A DNA stretch of 64,000 bases, taken from contig NC_081335.1 in the NCBI RefSeq assembly GCF_022539665.2, positions 62,001-126,000 of the forward strand, in the 5' to 3' direction. Below, piece after piece: positions 24,801-36,589 of this stretch. Numbering within the stretch: the first letter of the stretch is position 1; each line of letters begins with the position of its first letter. The notes below the pieces were generated by a model. That model was not told where the DNA came from, did not search any database, and saw nothing but the letters and a program-made list of their open reading frames with translations. The stretch is from Daphnia carinata (Eukaryota > Arthropoda > Branchiopoda > Diplostraca > Daphniidae). A program made the position numbers and the translations under genes.

Positions 24801-26072
24801 CCAATGCAGAGGATAATCGCGTAAGAATTGTCCAGGGTTCCATCCGTTCTCAAGTGGTCGCCACTTTGCCCTTCGTTGTGCACCAAGTCACGTTACATCG
24901 ATCGCCTGGAATCGATGGATTGGGCCTCGATATTGACAATCTCGTGAATTTGTCCGGACAGAGTAACTTGGAAGTGGCCATGCGCCTTGTTACCAGCCTT
25001 GATAGTGGCACAGCTTTTTACACCGATTTGAACGGCCTGCAGGTATCAGCATATTATTTAGCGTCAAATTTTATTGATTGAATACATTATTTCTGGAACA
25101 CTTGTCATCTAGATGACGCGACGAGAAAAATGGGAACAACTGCCATTACAAGCCCAGTTTTATCCGATGCCTACCATGGCCTACATTGAAGATTCAACGA
25201 CGAGAATAACCTTGGCAACCAAACAGCCACTGGGTGTGGCCAATCTTTCCCCGGGCCAGTTAGAGGTATTTTGCTACATGCCAAAATGTGATGATGGAAC
25301 AATGGAGAGAGCAACAAAAAAACAAAACAAAAGCAACGCTTTATTATCAGGTGATGCTGGACCGCCGATTGAATCAAGACGACAATCGTGGCCTGGGGCA
25401 AGGCATTTACGATAACGTCATCCCGACATTAAATTCCTTCCGGCTACTGGTTGAGCCTCGCATCGTCTCGTGCAAGGTCTTTATAACGAAAATTTCATTT
25501 GTTTTTCGCACTTTGATGTTGTTACGTTTTATTTCGGGGCACCGTCTTATTGAATCGCAATGGAATTGATCCGATTACAGGGAAGCCATGAAGGTCGAAG
25601 ACCCGATGGATACCCTTCGCTATCAGCTCATCGTTCGCTTCATGAGCTATTGTACCCAGTGCACCAATTAGTTCGGAACGTTGGCGATCAGCAACTGGAC
25701 AACAGTTCACCTTTGATTAAGTTGCACGACAACTTTAAACCGGCGCTGTCAGAGAGTGGATCGGATATTCACGTCGTTAACCTGCGCACGGCAACTCGAT
25801 TGCCGGACGATGAAGCCGTTGAGCCATCGTCTTCCGTCTCTCTTGTGTTGCACCGTCTCGGCTTCGACTGTTGCTTCCCACCTTTGGGGTTGAACAGCTC
25901 AACGGCTAACAACGGCGAATTTAGTCTCGATAAACTCTTTCCCGATTATTTTGGCAATCGAGTCCGTTCCATGTCCCTAACGTCATTGGGAACTCAAGAA
26001 CCGGCCATCGAAAAGTCTTTTACCATAGCCTTAAAACCAATGGAAATTTACACCTTTGAGTTGCAACCCTAA
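21880..26072 (+). CDS. Golgi alpha-mannosidase II (GH38)
   Basis: Exons 21880-21987, 22060-22924, 22987-23104, 23163-23367, 23436-23945, 24004-24192, 24272-24441, 24517-25042, 25113-25265, 25351-25476 and 25581-26072 give 1,153 residues, normal for the family (human MAN2A1 about 1,144). It is a type II Golgi protein: short cytosolic end, one TM helix at about residues 7-26, a coiled-coil stem ([20 protein letters not shown]), then the GH38 domain. The HSHNDPGW motif (161-168) supplies the His and Asp zinc ligands, D277 in WAVDPFG is the nucleophile, and HHDGITGT is at about 559-566. It trims two mannoses from GlcNAcMan5GlcNAc2 during complex N-glycan synthesis. The intron after 22924 has a GC donor; any GT alternative breaks the frame. 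Confidence 0.96.
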
Positions 26073-26671
26073 ACTAAAAACAAAACACACACAAAATGTA
26101 TTTCTATGACATTCCCTCGGAATTCTTTTAATTTTGATTCGTAATACTTTGACGATTATTTAAAAATTGTCGTTATGAACGGTGGGTAGTTTTATAAGTT
26201 TTTGCATGTCCCCTCTTTCGAAACTGTTTCAATGTTTTTTACGACGACGATAAGGACATGCGAATAGAAGAGCATGCGTCGTTGTAATGCAGCTGGACAT
26301 GTCCCGTGCACGTGTTTGTGATTGTATACTGCCGTCGTGATATAATACATCACGACATGGCCGTTGCCGCCCACATCCACTGAATCCTCCTGCGACTAGC
26401 ATGTTGGTCTACTGGCTTTTTGGCCAGGTTTGCTCGGTCGACACGACAAACAGCTGCTATGCTGCGCTCGTCTTAATTCAATTAAAGGCAAAAAGGGAGA
26501 GAGGTAGCCCGTCTTTCTTTTTTCCATTTTTTGTGTCTGTCTCTTTTGTGTCGTGTGCTGCATTTCGCGGAGCAAAATAGAAAGGCTTCAGCGTACGTGT
26601 GTGTGGCAGCTGGCACCACACATCGAAATAGTCATCGGCTCAACAACGACGTTTTTATCTAGCTGTACACC
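26073..26671. other. Mannosidase 3' UTR and upstream region of the next gene
   Basis: No gene seen. The segment 26,240-26,380 is GC-richer and contains an inverted pair around GTCGTGATATAATACATCACGAC (26,333-26,355), a perfect hairpin with an 8-bp stem and a 7-nt loop, possibly regulatory. Confidence 0.4.
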
Positions 26672-27781
26672 ATGCCATCAAATTCATTGGCGGACATAAT
26701 CATTTCGAGGTAAATTTATTGATGTACACCTCTCTTCATTGAATGTTTATCGATTGATTTTTTTTTTTTTTTTTTTTTTTAATGGTTCAATTAGGTTGCG
26801 GGTGGAGAAGATGGAAGGTGGAGTTGTAGTGGCCGGCCGATCCTTCCACACAGTCAGTCAGTGTCCTATACTCATCTTGCTCTTTTCCGGCTGTTTCACA
26901 GTGGCTGGTGTAGTGCTTACGGTGTTGGTATTCCGTCCACTCACCTACACCAATACCCACTACCTCCAGCATCTGACGGGGTCACAAATTAGTGGTCCCA
27001 TTTTAGTCGTAGTCGGCCTCCTGCTTCTGGCCGTTGGATTGGCGCTGCACATCGTCTCGAGACGCCTGAAATTCCCATCAGATCAAGGCGAGTGTCCATT
27101 TTTGTTTCTTTTTTTCATTTCTCGTTATAAATTTAAAAATTGATATTTTTAGAAAAGAAATGTCAAAATAATAATTTCACTGTTGTGTTGACTCCGGGAC
27201 GAAAAATTCCATCCGGTTATAAGATTTTGTTTTCCTTTCAATTTTTTTTTTTTTATTTTGTTTGTTGGTTTTATTTCGTTATTTTTTTTATTGTTTTATT
27301 TTAAAAAACAGTCGCTTTGATATAAATAAGTATAGCCCAGCTAGAGAGCGCCGCAGCAACGGGCAGCAGCAACACCTCCTCCTCCTCTGCTGCCGTCACC
27401 GTGCCAATAACTAGACTGAAACGATATAGATGCTGTTGGAAGATACCCTGGAGATGGATGAGAAAGTCGACGAAAACAATAAGTGCCAGGAAGAAGAAGG
27501 TCGTCCAGGAGTTACTGGCCAATAGCGAATACGTCTGCATGTGTGTTAAGGACCTTCATTCCATTTGCATTTCGTTGGACGAATCGGATTTTTTAAAAAA
27601 TTCTTTTCTTTTGCGTTTGACACACAGGATTGAGCGGAGTTACAGTTCCAGTAGCTATGGCGAAACGTACGATGTGGCCAGCTTTCCTGGCACTTATTGT
27701 TCGAGCATCGATCGAAACGTTCGATCCAGTAGCATCATTGGTAGTATCAGTAGTCCTGTACAGCTAAAGACAAGGTTGTAA
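26672..27781 (+). CDS. Two-TM membrane protein of unknown family
   Basis: Exons 26672-26709, 26795-27087, 27336-27540 and 27628-27781 give 229 residues. It has two hydrophobic helices (about 38-60 and 84-104: CPILILLFSGCFTVAGVVLT and GPILVVVGLLLLAVGLALHI). The cytosolic tail is Ser-rich, then basic and Trp/Cys-containing (RLKRYRCCWKIPWRWMRK), then Ser/Tyr-rich (IERSYSSSSYGETYDVASF). The layout recalls TMEM200-type proteins but I cannot confirm it. The second intron needs a GC donor (GCGAGT) after 27087. The third intron (87 nt) has a weak GTGTGT donor, is a multiple of three and has no stop, so retention would give 258 residues. Confidence 0.6.
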
Positions 27782-28614
27782 ATCCATCCATTTCTCTCTT
27801 TACCCTTTCGAATTACTACGTGTGTCTTATTTTGCGAAAACAAATCACAATAATCTTTTTTTTTCCCTTCCTTTTTTTTTAAATTTTGGACAAAAAAAGG
27901 GGAGTTGAAATATATTCGAAAGAAACTCTGATGGAATTCAACGTAGAAACATTTCTAAATTCATGTACAAATGAGATCACGTGTGACAGATTCAATCTAA
28001 TAATATTTCCCATTCGAATCGTGTCAGACTGTCAGTGTTCTCATTTGTACTGGAGTGGTAGTATCTTTGATTAGCTGGAGTGGATTAAGACAAGTATAGG
28101 AACGATCAAAATGGTACGTCAGAGCCAAAACTATCAAATAACACGCTGTACAATCCTTGTTGTTCTCCAAATAACGTCGCTGCAGGATTGCGATAGGAGA
28201 GTGTAGCTGCAAAATGGTGCTGTGCTGTTTTGGTTTTTGCTGATAATTTAGATTTGAGCCAATTGACTCGGAACAGTTGCCCACCAGCGGGAAGAAAAAG
28301 GCTTCATGTGACGTCAACACGGAGGGTGAGCAAAGTATTGATCCTTCCCTTTGCTACCCCTCGCTGTCGTGAGCGCCTCCAGGCGGATTGGCGATGAAGG
28401 CACACGTAAAGTGACTTTATCCAGTTGAGCTCCAAGTCGGGGAGAAGGTGAAAGCATTCCATCCATCATTCCATCTTTTTTACTACAACATCGACAGTAA
28501 TCGAGTGAGGAATTATGGACCGGTGAATTTCCATTTTTGAGTCTCTAGATTTTAATCGACAACGAGTTTTTACTTGACGATTTAAGAACAGACAACAGTT
28601 AAAAAATACAAGCC
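27782..28614. other. Intergenic DNA before the MFSD6-like gene
   Basis: 3' UTR of the two-TM gene followed by the likely 5' UTR of the transporter gene (28.5 kb onward). The minus frame 28024-28320 lacks support. Nothing else recognised. Confidence 0.4.
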
Positions 28615-31600
28615 ATGGCTACTAATCCGTTTGGCAATTACTATCCATCGGAAGGAGACAATACTCAGCAGTTTACGTATCCGGATTCCAGCGGCAATAA
28701 TTACGCTTACGACTCATCGAGTGCTGGACTGATGGGCGACTCAGGTAACAACTTGCAGCATCAGCCGATGGGCGCTGGAATGGCCGAAGTGGATTTGTCC
28801 AGATACCCGGAACCCAAAGAAAGCACCAAGAAGATCCGAGGCCGTGCGGACATAATCGAATACTTTTTCGGCGGGCCCGTTAACCGTGAGCTGATCATCG
28901 CCAAAGCGTTCTACTTTTGCTTCTTTTCGGCTTTCGGCTCCCTACTACCTCTCATGGCCATTTACTTTAAGAACATGGGCATGACTCCGACTCAGGCCGG
29001 CATCCTCATCGGCATCCGGCCGTTTGTCGGCTACCTTAGCGCACCCTTTTGGGCCGACCTCGCCGACCGGTAAGTCTCGTCTTGCCAGCCCATTTTTTCA
29101 CCTTTAATCAAAAATAGTTTAGTTGTTTTTTTGTTTTTTTGTTTTTTTTTTCAGTTAAATGCCGAACATTAGTTGATATATTTTGAATTAAAACTTTTGG
29201 TAAATTTCCTGATTGAAATTCGCCTTTTTAAAATTTCAAGACGAAATCCGCTGGATGAGCGGAGGCGAGTGGAAGATAAGGACGATCAATATTTTAGCTC
29301 TAGCGCTGTGTGACGTCAAGTAGTGCTTTTTCTTTTCCGTTTCATTCTTCCGGGAGGTCTCCACCAGGGGAATCCCGCCCAAGCATTCCTTTTTATGGTA
29401 TTAAAGATAAAATGTGTTAAGAGGATATTGAAGATACAGTATTAAGACCTTTTAGTTCATCGAGTACGTCATCCGAATGTGTGATTGTGAATGATTCCTT
29501 CGGAAGCCGGATACCGATGGGGTGTCACATCAATCAATCCACTTCATTCGTCCATTTTCTGTTTTGTTTATTCATTTTGAAACACAGATTCAAGAAGGGT
29601 AGGATTATGCTACTTGGATCTTTGGCAGCTTGGATCATCTTCAACGTGCCTCTGGGCCTCATTCGGCCTCCGGCCATTTCTTGTTTGATCCACAATTCGT
29701 CCGATTTCGTCATCGTATCGCCCACTGGTCTTGTCAACCGGATCGACAAACGAAGCATCTCACCGTCAGATTATTACGATGTGGAGCAAGAGAATTTCAT
29801 GGCGGGATGGACACCTCGTCAACCTGAATGGATTGAAGATCATCATCAGTCAGGTCAAGGTGGATTAGACGATCTTAACATGATTTCTTCCAAGTTGCCC
29901 TGGAATCAATTGCTGGCTATGGAAGAGGAAGAGTCTGTCGACATTCCATTGGCGGATGAGTACGGTGATAACGGAGGAGAAGGCAGAGTGGCACGCATCC
30001 GTCGCCATGCTACACCATCACCGATGAAACCCGATCACGTTGTTGGCATGTCGCCCTACTCGGTGAAATTTGCCGCCAACTATCAGGAGAAAGAAAACAG
30101 TCAATGGGTTTCGCCAACTTTCTCTTACACTATTTTCAACCGCAACGATATCCGCAAAGTTTTCTTCCTCTTCTTGCTGCTAATTGTTATCGGCGAATTC
30201 TTTTGCTGTCCTAGCATGACTTTGGCTGATACGGCTGTTCTCAATTTGCTGGGCAAGGAGAATGCTGATCAATATGGCCGCCAACGAATGTTTGCATCCA
30301 TCGGCTGGGGATTAACCATGTTCTTTGTTTGTCTCACTCTCGACCACTCGACGCCGACACAAGGGCCCAATCATCCCTGTCAGGTATAGTCTACTTCTTC
30401 CTTTTGAATAACCTTTTTCTTTATTTGTAGATCGTTTCATATTCGAAATTTGAAATAACGTGCAAACGAAACTTGTGGCTCTGATCGTAGCAGACGACTT
30501 CTTAATGTCGTCGAAACAGTGTTGGACTCGGCAAAGGTTACAAGCTAGTAATATGGGAAATCGCGCTGGTATTCAAGATGCTCTTCCAAAAGACATAACT
30601 TATTACAAAAGACAGAAAAGGCATTGAAGTGAATTAAGTTAAAATGCTTCAAGTATTTAATATTGATCGGGTTTGAACCAACTCGTGTTTATACAGCCTA
30701 CAATGTAGAACAGTCTTATGTTGAATGAGGTCAAAAGAAGTTGTATTTCTACATTTTATTTATTGTTTAGGTACACGAGCGAGAAAGGGTGTATACCGTT
30801 TGCTATGTATCATTCACCATGTTCATGATTGGAACCATGATTGTGGCTACTCGATTGCCATTCAATTATGACCCAGAACCTCAAGAATCTTTAGCGAATC
30901 CTGCTACAGTTTCAACACCTGAGGAGGTAAACTAACAGTTGTGATCATCTCATGCCAGTTTTCTTTACAAGTTTCAACCTCATGGAAAGTCACGATTGTC
31001 TTTTTTCATAGTCAACACGCTATGTTCCTCCAGCCCCTGGTTCATGGTATCATCCAAAAGGACCTCCTCCCCCACCTCCAGGATCCCAACATCATCCCTC
31101 GACAAAGGAAGTAATGAATGATGCCTTAAAAAATCTCCTGGGAAAGGTAAAATGTTTTACATAATTTACCTACAAGGTTTTCTAACCCAACAATTCGAAT
31201 GATGAATATCAAATATAGAGCAAAGTATTCGCCCAAACAACCAGCAAGATACCCGAATGGATGCCCGTGCTTCGTCATATGGCTAACATTAGATGCGCAT
31301 CTTTCATGTTTGTTGCCTGGTTTATGGGTTTCGGCATCGGCTTGATCTTCACTTTTCTTTTTTGGCATTTGCAAGTATCATAAAAACAAACAATCCGACT
31401 TTATGGTATTCATAGTGGTACTAATTGGCGATCTCTTTTGGAATTCTACAGGATTACGGTGGCACTTCAACCGTCTTTGGCATGGCCTCGGTCGTCAACC
31501 ATATCTCGGAAATGTTGGCTTACTTTCTGAGCTACCCGCTTATTCGCAAGATCGGCCACATCAAGGTTAAATTTGTATTTTAGAAAAGACAACCATTCGA

Positions 31601-32547
31601 TCTTTGCTTAAAAATTCCGTGTGGGCTTCCATTTCTTCACGCAGGTCCTGTGTCTTGGCTTACTTTGCAGCGTATTGCGCTTTCTTTACATTTCGTATAT
31701 CCGCGAACCTTGGGGGGTGATTCCTTTTGAGTTGATTCAAGGCGTAACTCACTCAGCCGTTTGGGCCGCTGCCTGTTCCTACATCGCCCACAATACGCCG
31801 CCTGAACTGCGCGTTTCTGCACAAGGCGTCCTTTCCTTCGTTCACAACGGAGCCGGACGCGCTTGTGGCACCATTTTCGGCGGCCTCTTTTCCACTTATT
31901 ATGGTGCGTGTCGCCCTCCTGCTGTTTTCTACAATGCCCCTTTCATTGCATTTGCTGATTGTTTTATGCCATCCATTTAAAGGCACAACGGCAGTATTGC
32001 GTGGCTACGGATTCGCCTGCATCTTTGTTCTGGTTGGCTTCGTCTTGGTCTGCTTTTACCATCGAGGCAAAGGCCTGACGACCGATTTGACCCCGGCAGA
32101 AGATCCGCATCAGGTGGCTGCAGAGATGGCTCATCTAGCGCCGCACGGTGTACCAGGCAACCCGACTATCGTCCGCACGGCCTCGACTGCCAATTTGGAA
32201 AATTCGGCCAGCAAACCCACACTAAATTACAACACTAGTCATGGCAACCTGGACATTCCCCACGTGGGCGGTGAGAACGAATAATAGCTTTTCGCTTTAA
32301 AATTAAAACAAAAAAAAAACGAACAAACTTGATGTTAAACGAATGCATTTTCATGGCACAAACAGGTATGGCACCACCGACCAACCCATTCTTGGCATCG
32401 TCTAATAACCAGCCTACATCAAGTTCTTTTGGTTACGTCGCCGAGGAGTACAATGGAATCTCAATGAATCCGACGCAAAGTGGATCGGTTAACTACTCAT
32501 CTAGTTCAGGGTATAACACCAGTCAATACAACAATAGCCAATATTAG
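28615..32547 (+). CDS. MFSD6-like major facilitator superfamily transporter
   Basis: Exons 28615-29069, 29588-30383, 30771-30926, 31012-31146, 31219-31374, 31452-31565, 31645-31903, 31983-32270 and 32366-32547 give 846 residues. If the last intron is not removed, translation stops at 32284 (790 residues, close to human MFSD6). MFS features include paired helices around AFYFCFFSAFGSLLPLMAIY and PTQAGILIGIRPFVGYLSAP, a large loop between TM3 and the next helices, and late helices around GIGLIFTFLFWHL and PFELIQGVTHSAVWAAACSY. The long hydrophilic loop, absent from small MFS carriers, and the IRPFVGYLSAPFWADLADR block point to MFSD6. The substrate is not known. NPF tripeptides (EH-domain ligands) occur at residue 4 and in the last exon, suggesting endocytic sorting. 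Confidence 0.85.
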
Positions 32548-33963
32548 CCAGCAATTAGCGCGTACTCCCGAAGGAAAAGAAATCAAAGGGAAAGATTCTG
32601 TAGGTGCATTTTTTCTTTCTTTTTGTAATTGTATTCATTTTTCTAAGATAACTCAGCGTCGCTAGCATCGTCTTCGGATCCAGTATAAATAGCACTACAC
32701 CATTGCGTGGAATTTATTCACAATGTATCAGATACATTGACGGGGTTTTTCTATTGGTGCCCACCTGTTATCGTTTCATTCTATTCTTTACTTTTCCTCA
32801 TTAAAAAAAAAAACACGTGTAAGAAATCCGTTGTGAGCAATAGTTTCGTCTCCGTTTAAATTATAACCGTATGCGTCGTTACGCTGGGGCTTTGACACTA
32901 AGTGTCTGTAGCCTTCAAGTTTGAAAACACAAATAGGCATGACTCATTTTTTCTTGGCACCAGTTACAGAAAGACCGACCTACGTGTGTTTGACTGTTTT
33001 TGTTCGTGCCGTTTACGTATTGGTGCACCCATCGATTTGTTATTGACAAAATATTGGGAAAATAGTCTGTTGAAATTATTTTAGAGAAGATGCTGCACTG
33101 TGTTGTGTCATTGTGGCTTTTCTTATCTAATGAATTACCTCCCCCATTCCACTACGTTGAATGTTTTATTATAGGCACCATACAAACGTCACGTTTATTG
33201 TTCGTTTGGCTTTGATTTTATAGATCTTAAAAGATCTAGTCATCATATCCGTTTTTCATTGAAATTGATATCGTTTTCAAAATGTTTGATGGTTTTCGGC
33301 GTATTTTCTTGGCAGATTTTCCTTTTGGTTAAGGTTATTACGGGAAACGTGTATCAATCGAACTAAAAATTCTCCACCTTGTACTATCAGATGACAAATG
33401 CGTGAAAATATGGGTAAGAAAAGTTGGCATTAGAACAAATCAGAATTACCAAGCGCTAAGAAGCTTATACGACTTTGGAGAAAAGTGTGTTTTATTGAAT
33501 GATTTTTTTTAACCCAACCTCCTAAACGATCGAAAACGAATAAAGTAACTATAGTAAATGATGCACATTAGTTAATATATGAGTTAAAACGGTCGCCGAA
33601 ATCTTATTTTATTGTGGAAAACAGATAAAACGAGAAAACTAATGAAATAAAATTACATAAATAATAATCTCACTTTGTTTTTCAGGTTTAATTAAAAAAC
33701 TATGAGGCCAATCAAAAAATAAACATGATTTTCGTCATTAGCATCTCATTCTGCATCGAAACCATGTATTGAAAGCGAAATCTAAATTTTGACCAAAAAT
33801 GAAAAAGTGAGAAGGCTCTTTCTCCCTAACCCAGCCGTTTTGAAAATAAAAGAAAACAAAGTGCTGTTTGTGACACTTTTTGTTGCGCCGTAGCGTACTG
33901 GCGCGCTAGCCTAATTCTTAAAAAACCAAGGGCCAAACTTAACCAATTTGACCGTAATTGAAC
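32548..33963. other. MFSD6-like 3' UTR and AT-rich intergenic DNA
   Basis: 1.4 kb of AT-rich sequence up to the palindromic element. The short plus frame at 32902-33084 has no support. No repeats or RNA genes recognised. Confidence 0.4.
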
Positions 33964-33969
33964 GATGAA
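33964..33969 (+). repeat. Left direct repeat GATGAA (putative target-site duplication)
   Basis: GATGAA lies directly before the first inverted base and is matched at 39018-39023. Chance for one given hexamer match is about 1 in 4,096, so this is supportive and not conclusive. Confidence 0.6.
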
Positions 33970-34174
33970 TATGGCAATCCGTTTTACACAAAAAAAAAAA
34001 ATTTCGCCAAAAAAAAAAAAAAATCACACTTTTTTCTTTTTTTTCGATCCGTAGCCATCTACCGGTCAGAATCGTTATTACTGGCATGTCAATTTGAGTC
34101 CATTGGATCCCATTGTCAGTTAGTCGAGTAGCGTGGCTGGAGAAAAACGCGTGGCTGGAGAAAAATATGTTAAA

Positions 34175-35441
34175 ATGGATAAGATAATACAACAAAAGGA
34201 TGGTAAGTATAAACATTATTATATTGGTTTTAAATTATTAATTATTGTTTATTAGATCAAATTATGAAGCTGCAGGCCCAATTATTGGAACAACACAAAA
34301 TATTAGATAACAGCAAAGCTAAGGATGGTAAGGCCTAATACGTAATGATTCTATTTATTTGCTTTTTTTTTTCATTTGTGTTTTGTAGCTCAAATTTTGA
34401 GTCTACAAGCTCAGCTAGGGGAAAAGAACAAATTGGAATGGAACAGTTTCCAAACAGTGAAGGAGGTTTTTCCAAACTCATCTCTAACTGAACATGAGGA
34501 TGAATTGGCATTAGGTGAACACAGTCAGGTACCTAAACTTTTCAAATAAGAATTCAAAATAAGTATAGAATTTTAACAAACAATTATTTATTGTTTAGTT
34601 ATTCAGTCTACCACCTGACAGTGTGTTAAAGTTAAATTCTGTTAGTGCTGCACTAAAAGAATTGTTAGTAATAAGTCCATGCCGCGAAGGAAGTGAACAG
34701 TTGTGGGACCGTATTTGGGCTGAAAATGGGTGTGGTACGGAAACCCAGAAATAGCACGAGTTCAACATAAAACATGAATTAGGTACTTTTCGGTTTTTTG
34801 TCTATCGAAAAAGTATTTTTAATGCTATTATTTTGCATTCACAGAGTTTTAGTGGGGGATCAAGTCAAGTCTGGAAGTGTTACAGGATGGAAGAGTGAGC
34901 CTACAGTTGAAAAACACTGAAAGTGCATTACCATTAAGGTATGAGGTAAAGTAATAGAGAATGCAAATTGTCTAATGAGAAGTACCATCTTGTGTGAATG
35001 AATCCTGTGTAACAGCAATCCTTTATAGTTCTGTCACAGCTGGAAGCCTCAAATAATTCTACTTCTCTTGCTAAAGAACAACTTGTCCTTTACGTTCAGA
35101 GTGTTGGTGAAGCTGGGTACTTAAATGGCCCTAAAGATGTTTCATTTCGTTGGCATTGCAGCGATGAACATCATACATGGATTTTTTAGGTATGAAAGGA
35201 ATTTTCTTGAAAATTTTTTGAATTTATGACAAAGCATTTCTCCTGCTTTTTGCCTACCATGTCTAATCTAAAAAAAAAAAATTTATCCAATAGGAAAGGA
35301 ATTTCAGCATACTGGGAACACAACTATCAACAATGCAACATTCTAGGGGTGCTATTTTATCATTCAAGAGCTTTATACAATGATTTTCATCTGCAATTTG
35401 TATGGCCTTTCCCAAGCTTCTGCCAGAAGTTGAATCTATAA
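34175..35441 (+). pseudogene. Left-arm copy of the coiled-coil gene, apparently frameshifted
   Basis: Exons 34175-34202, 34256-34327, 34389-34528 and 34599 onward encode MDKIIQQKDDQIMKLQAQLL and further Gln/Leu heptads (ILSLQAQLGEKNKLEW), then LFSLPPDSVLKLNSVSAAL. One reading stops at TAG 34752-34754 (131 residues). Another uses a GTAATA donor after 34667 and continues in 34853-34945, about 35016-35189 and 35294-35441. In this arm six T at 35,182-35,187, against five in the right arm, put a TAG at the exon end and break the junction to the last exon (GISAYWEHNYQQCNILG). The first 131-residue form remains intact. Family not recognised. Confidence 0.5.
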
Positions 35442-35639
35442 GTCATGTAAGTCACATGAGCAACAATTGAGATACTTAATGGTGTTGTTTTTCTTTTCTC
35501 AGCACAGGTTAATAGTAACATTGGATCTGAAAAGATTCTTAGTTGGGGCAAGACACTGAATAAATTGTAATGATTGAATGGATGACATGACATTTCTATA
35601 CTTTTTCGGATTCCCGAGACGGTATTTTATATTTAAAAA

Positions 35640-36010
35640 ATTGAAGTGCATATCTGGGCTCCCTTCCTTTCCGTAGCCCCGTTTCCCCTTGACTCGTAAT
35701 AAGCCCGTAGGGGGTCATGCCCCTACTGTACGGTATATATAAAAACAACATATACCGAGGTTTGGAGGGCTCTGGCCGGAAAGGGGACGTGGATGTCCGC
35801 TTAGTCCGATGATGTGTTCACGGAGGGCTCTGTGGCTACCCACAAATCCGAACTAAAGGTTAATCGCTCCTGTAAAAATGTTCCAAATCTTCAGCTCTTC
35901 TTCCGGCTTCTCTTAGCCAATCACCGGGTAATCTCCCCGGTGGGTCAACAAGGCAGTGTCTCCCCCTGCCTGGGTTGACGGCAACTTTTGAAAGGGCTAT
36001 TGTGCCTTTT
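35640..36010 (+). other. GC-rich hairpin block in the left arm
   Basis: Against the AT-rich arm, this ~370 bp is GC-rich and holds four strong hairpins: GTAGGGG/CCCCTAC (35707-35726), CGGTATAT/ATATACCG (35731-35757), CACCGGG/CCCGGTG (35922-35942) and a nested GTCAAC/GTTGAC with inner GGCAG/CTGCC (35944-35979). It also repeats GGAGGGCTCTG. It could be a structured RNA, a ribozyme-like or UTR element, or protein binding sites. It does not match rRNA, tRNA or spliceosomal snRNAs that I know. Confidence 0.45.
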
Positions 36011-36238
36011 TAAAGTTGCAAAAATAATTGTAGTGTGCAGAGAATTGTCAATAAAATTTTTTTTATAAAATATTTTTTGCAAAATTTTTTTTCTTTCATT
36101 GTCTGTGTTAGCTGTGTTCACACATTACCTTTATCAATTTTTTTTTTCTTTCGCTTTGCTTTATTTGTTTTTGTCACCTTTGATGGTAAGCGTTGTTTTC
36201 ATTGATATATCGTTTATCTGTAAGTATTCAATTATTAT

Positions 36239-36298
36239 CCAGGGATCGAACCCTGGACGTTCGGCATACAGCGCCGATGCTCTACCAATGAGCCATGA
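36239..36298 (-). pseudogene. tRNA-like sequence 1 (degenerate)
   Basis: On the minus strand: TGGCTCATTGGTAGAGCATC (D arm), an anticodon arm TCGGC-GCTGTAT-GCCGA with a perfect stem, and a T arm CAGGG-TTCGAT-CCCTG. The triplet in the anticodon place is TGT, but U33 is C. The acceptor ends do not pair. It is a tRNA-derived relic and not a working gene. Confidence 0.55.
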
Positions 36299-36423
36299 AT
36301 CATATGTTGTCAAGTTAGCTTTTTTCTAGTCACTTGTGGACTTGCATTTACACTTAGAATAAAAATGAAATGCGATTCTACAATATACTCTTTTAAATGT
36401 ATCCTACTTCACTTTTATACATC

Positions 36424-36487
36424 TACTGAGGTTTGAACCCAGGGTAACAAGCATCGCAGCTAAAGGCTCTACCAAATAGCTATGAAC
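36424..36487 (-). pseudogene. tRNA-like sequence 2 (degenerate)
   Basis: On the minus strand a D-arm-like AGCTATTTGGTAGAGCC and a T-arm-like CCTGGGTTCAAACC stand at tRNA spacing. The anticodon arm is poorly paired and the acceptor stem is not seen. Confidence 0.45.
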
Positions 36488-36589
36488 GAATACATGAAAG
36501 CAATAGAAAGATAAACATATAGTTGTAAAAGACTGCATAAACATTCTAGACGATAACATATGATATACGATAATAAAATATTTAGATAT

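Larger units (their letters stand above)
33970..36238 (+). repeat. Left arm of the palindrome (2,269 bp)
   Basis: Matches the reverse complement of 36748-39017. It begins with the terminal TATGGCAATCCG, two poly(A) runs and a short GCGTGGCTGGAGAAAAA tandem pair. The coiled-coil gene copy, a hairpin-rich GC block (about 35640-36010) and an AT-rich inner end follow. Poly(A) near 33,990 is six bases shorter than in the right arm. Confidence 0.92.

Noticed and set aside
28024-28320. 98-codon minus-strand frame upstream of the MFSD6-like gene
   Set aside because: No upstream promoter or splice evidence; no recognisable motif.
35640-36010. Hammerhead or HDV-like ribozyme in the GC block of the palindrome
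   Set aside because: No CTGATGA...GAAA core was found and no nested double pseudoknot could be drawn; only hairpins are supported.
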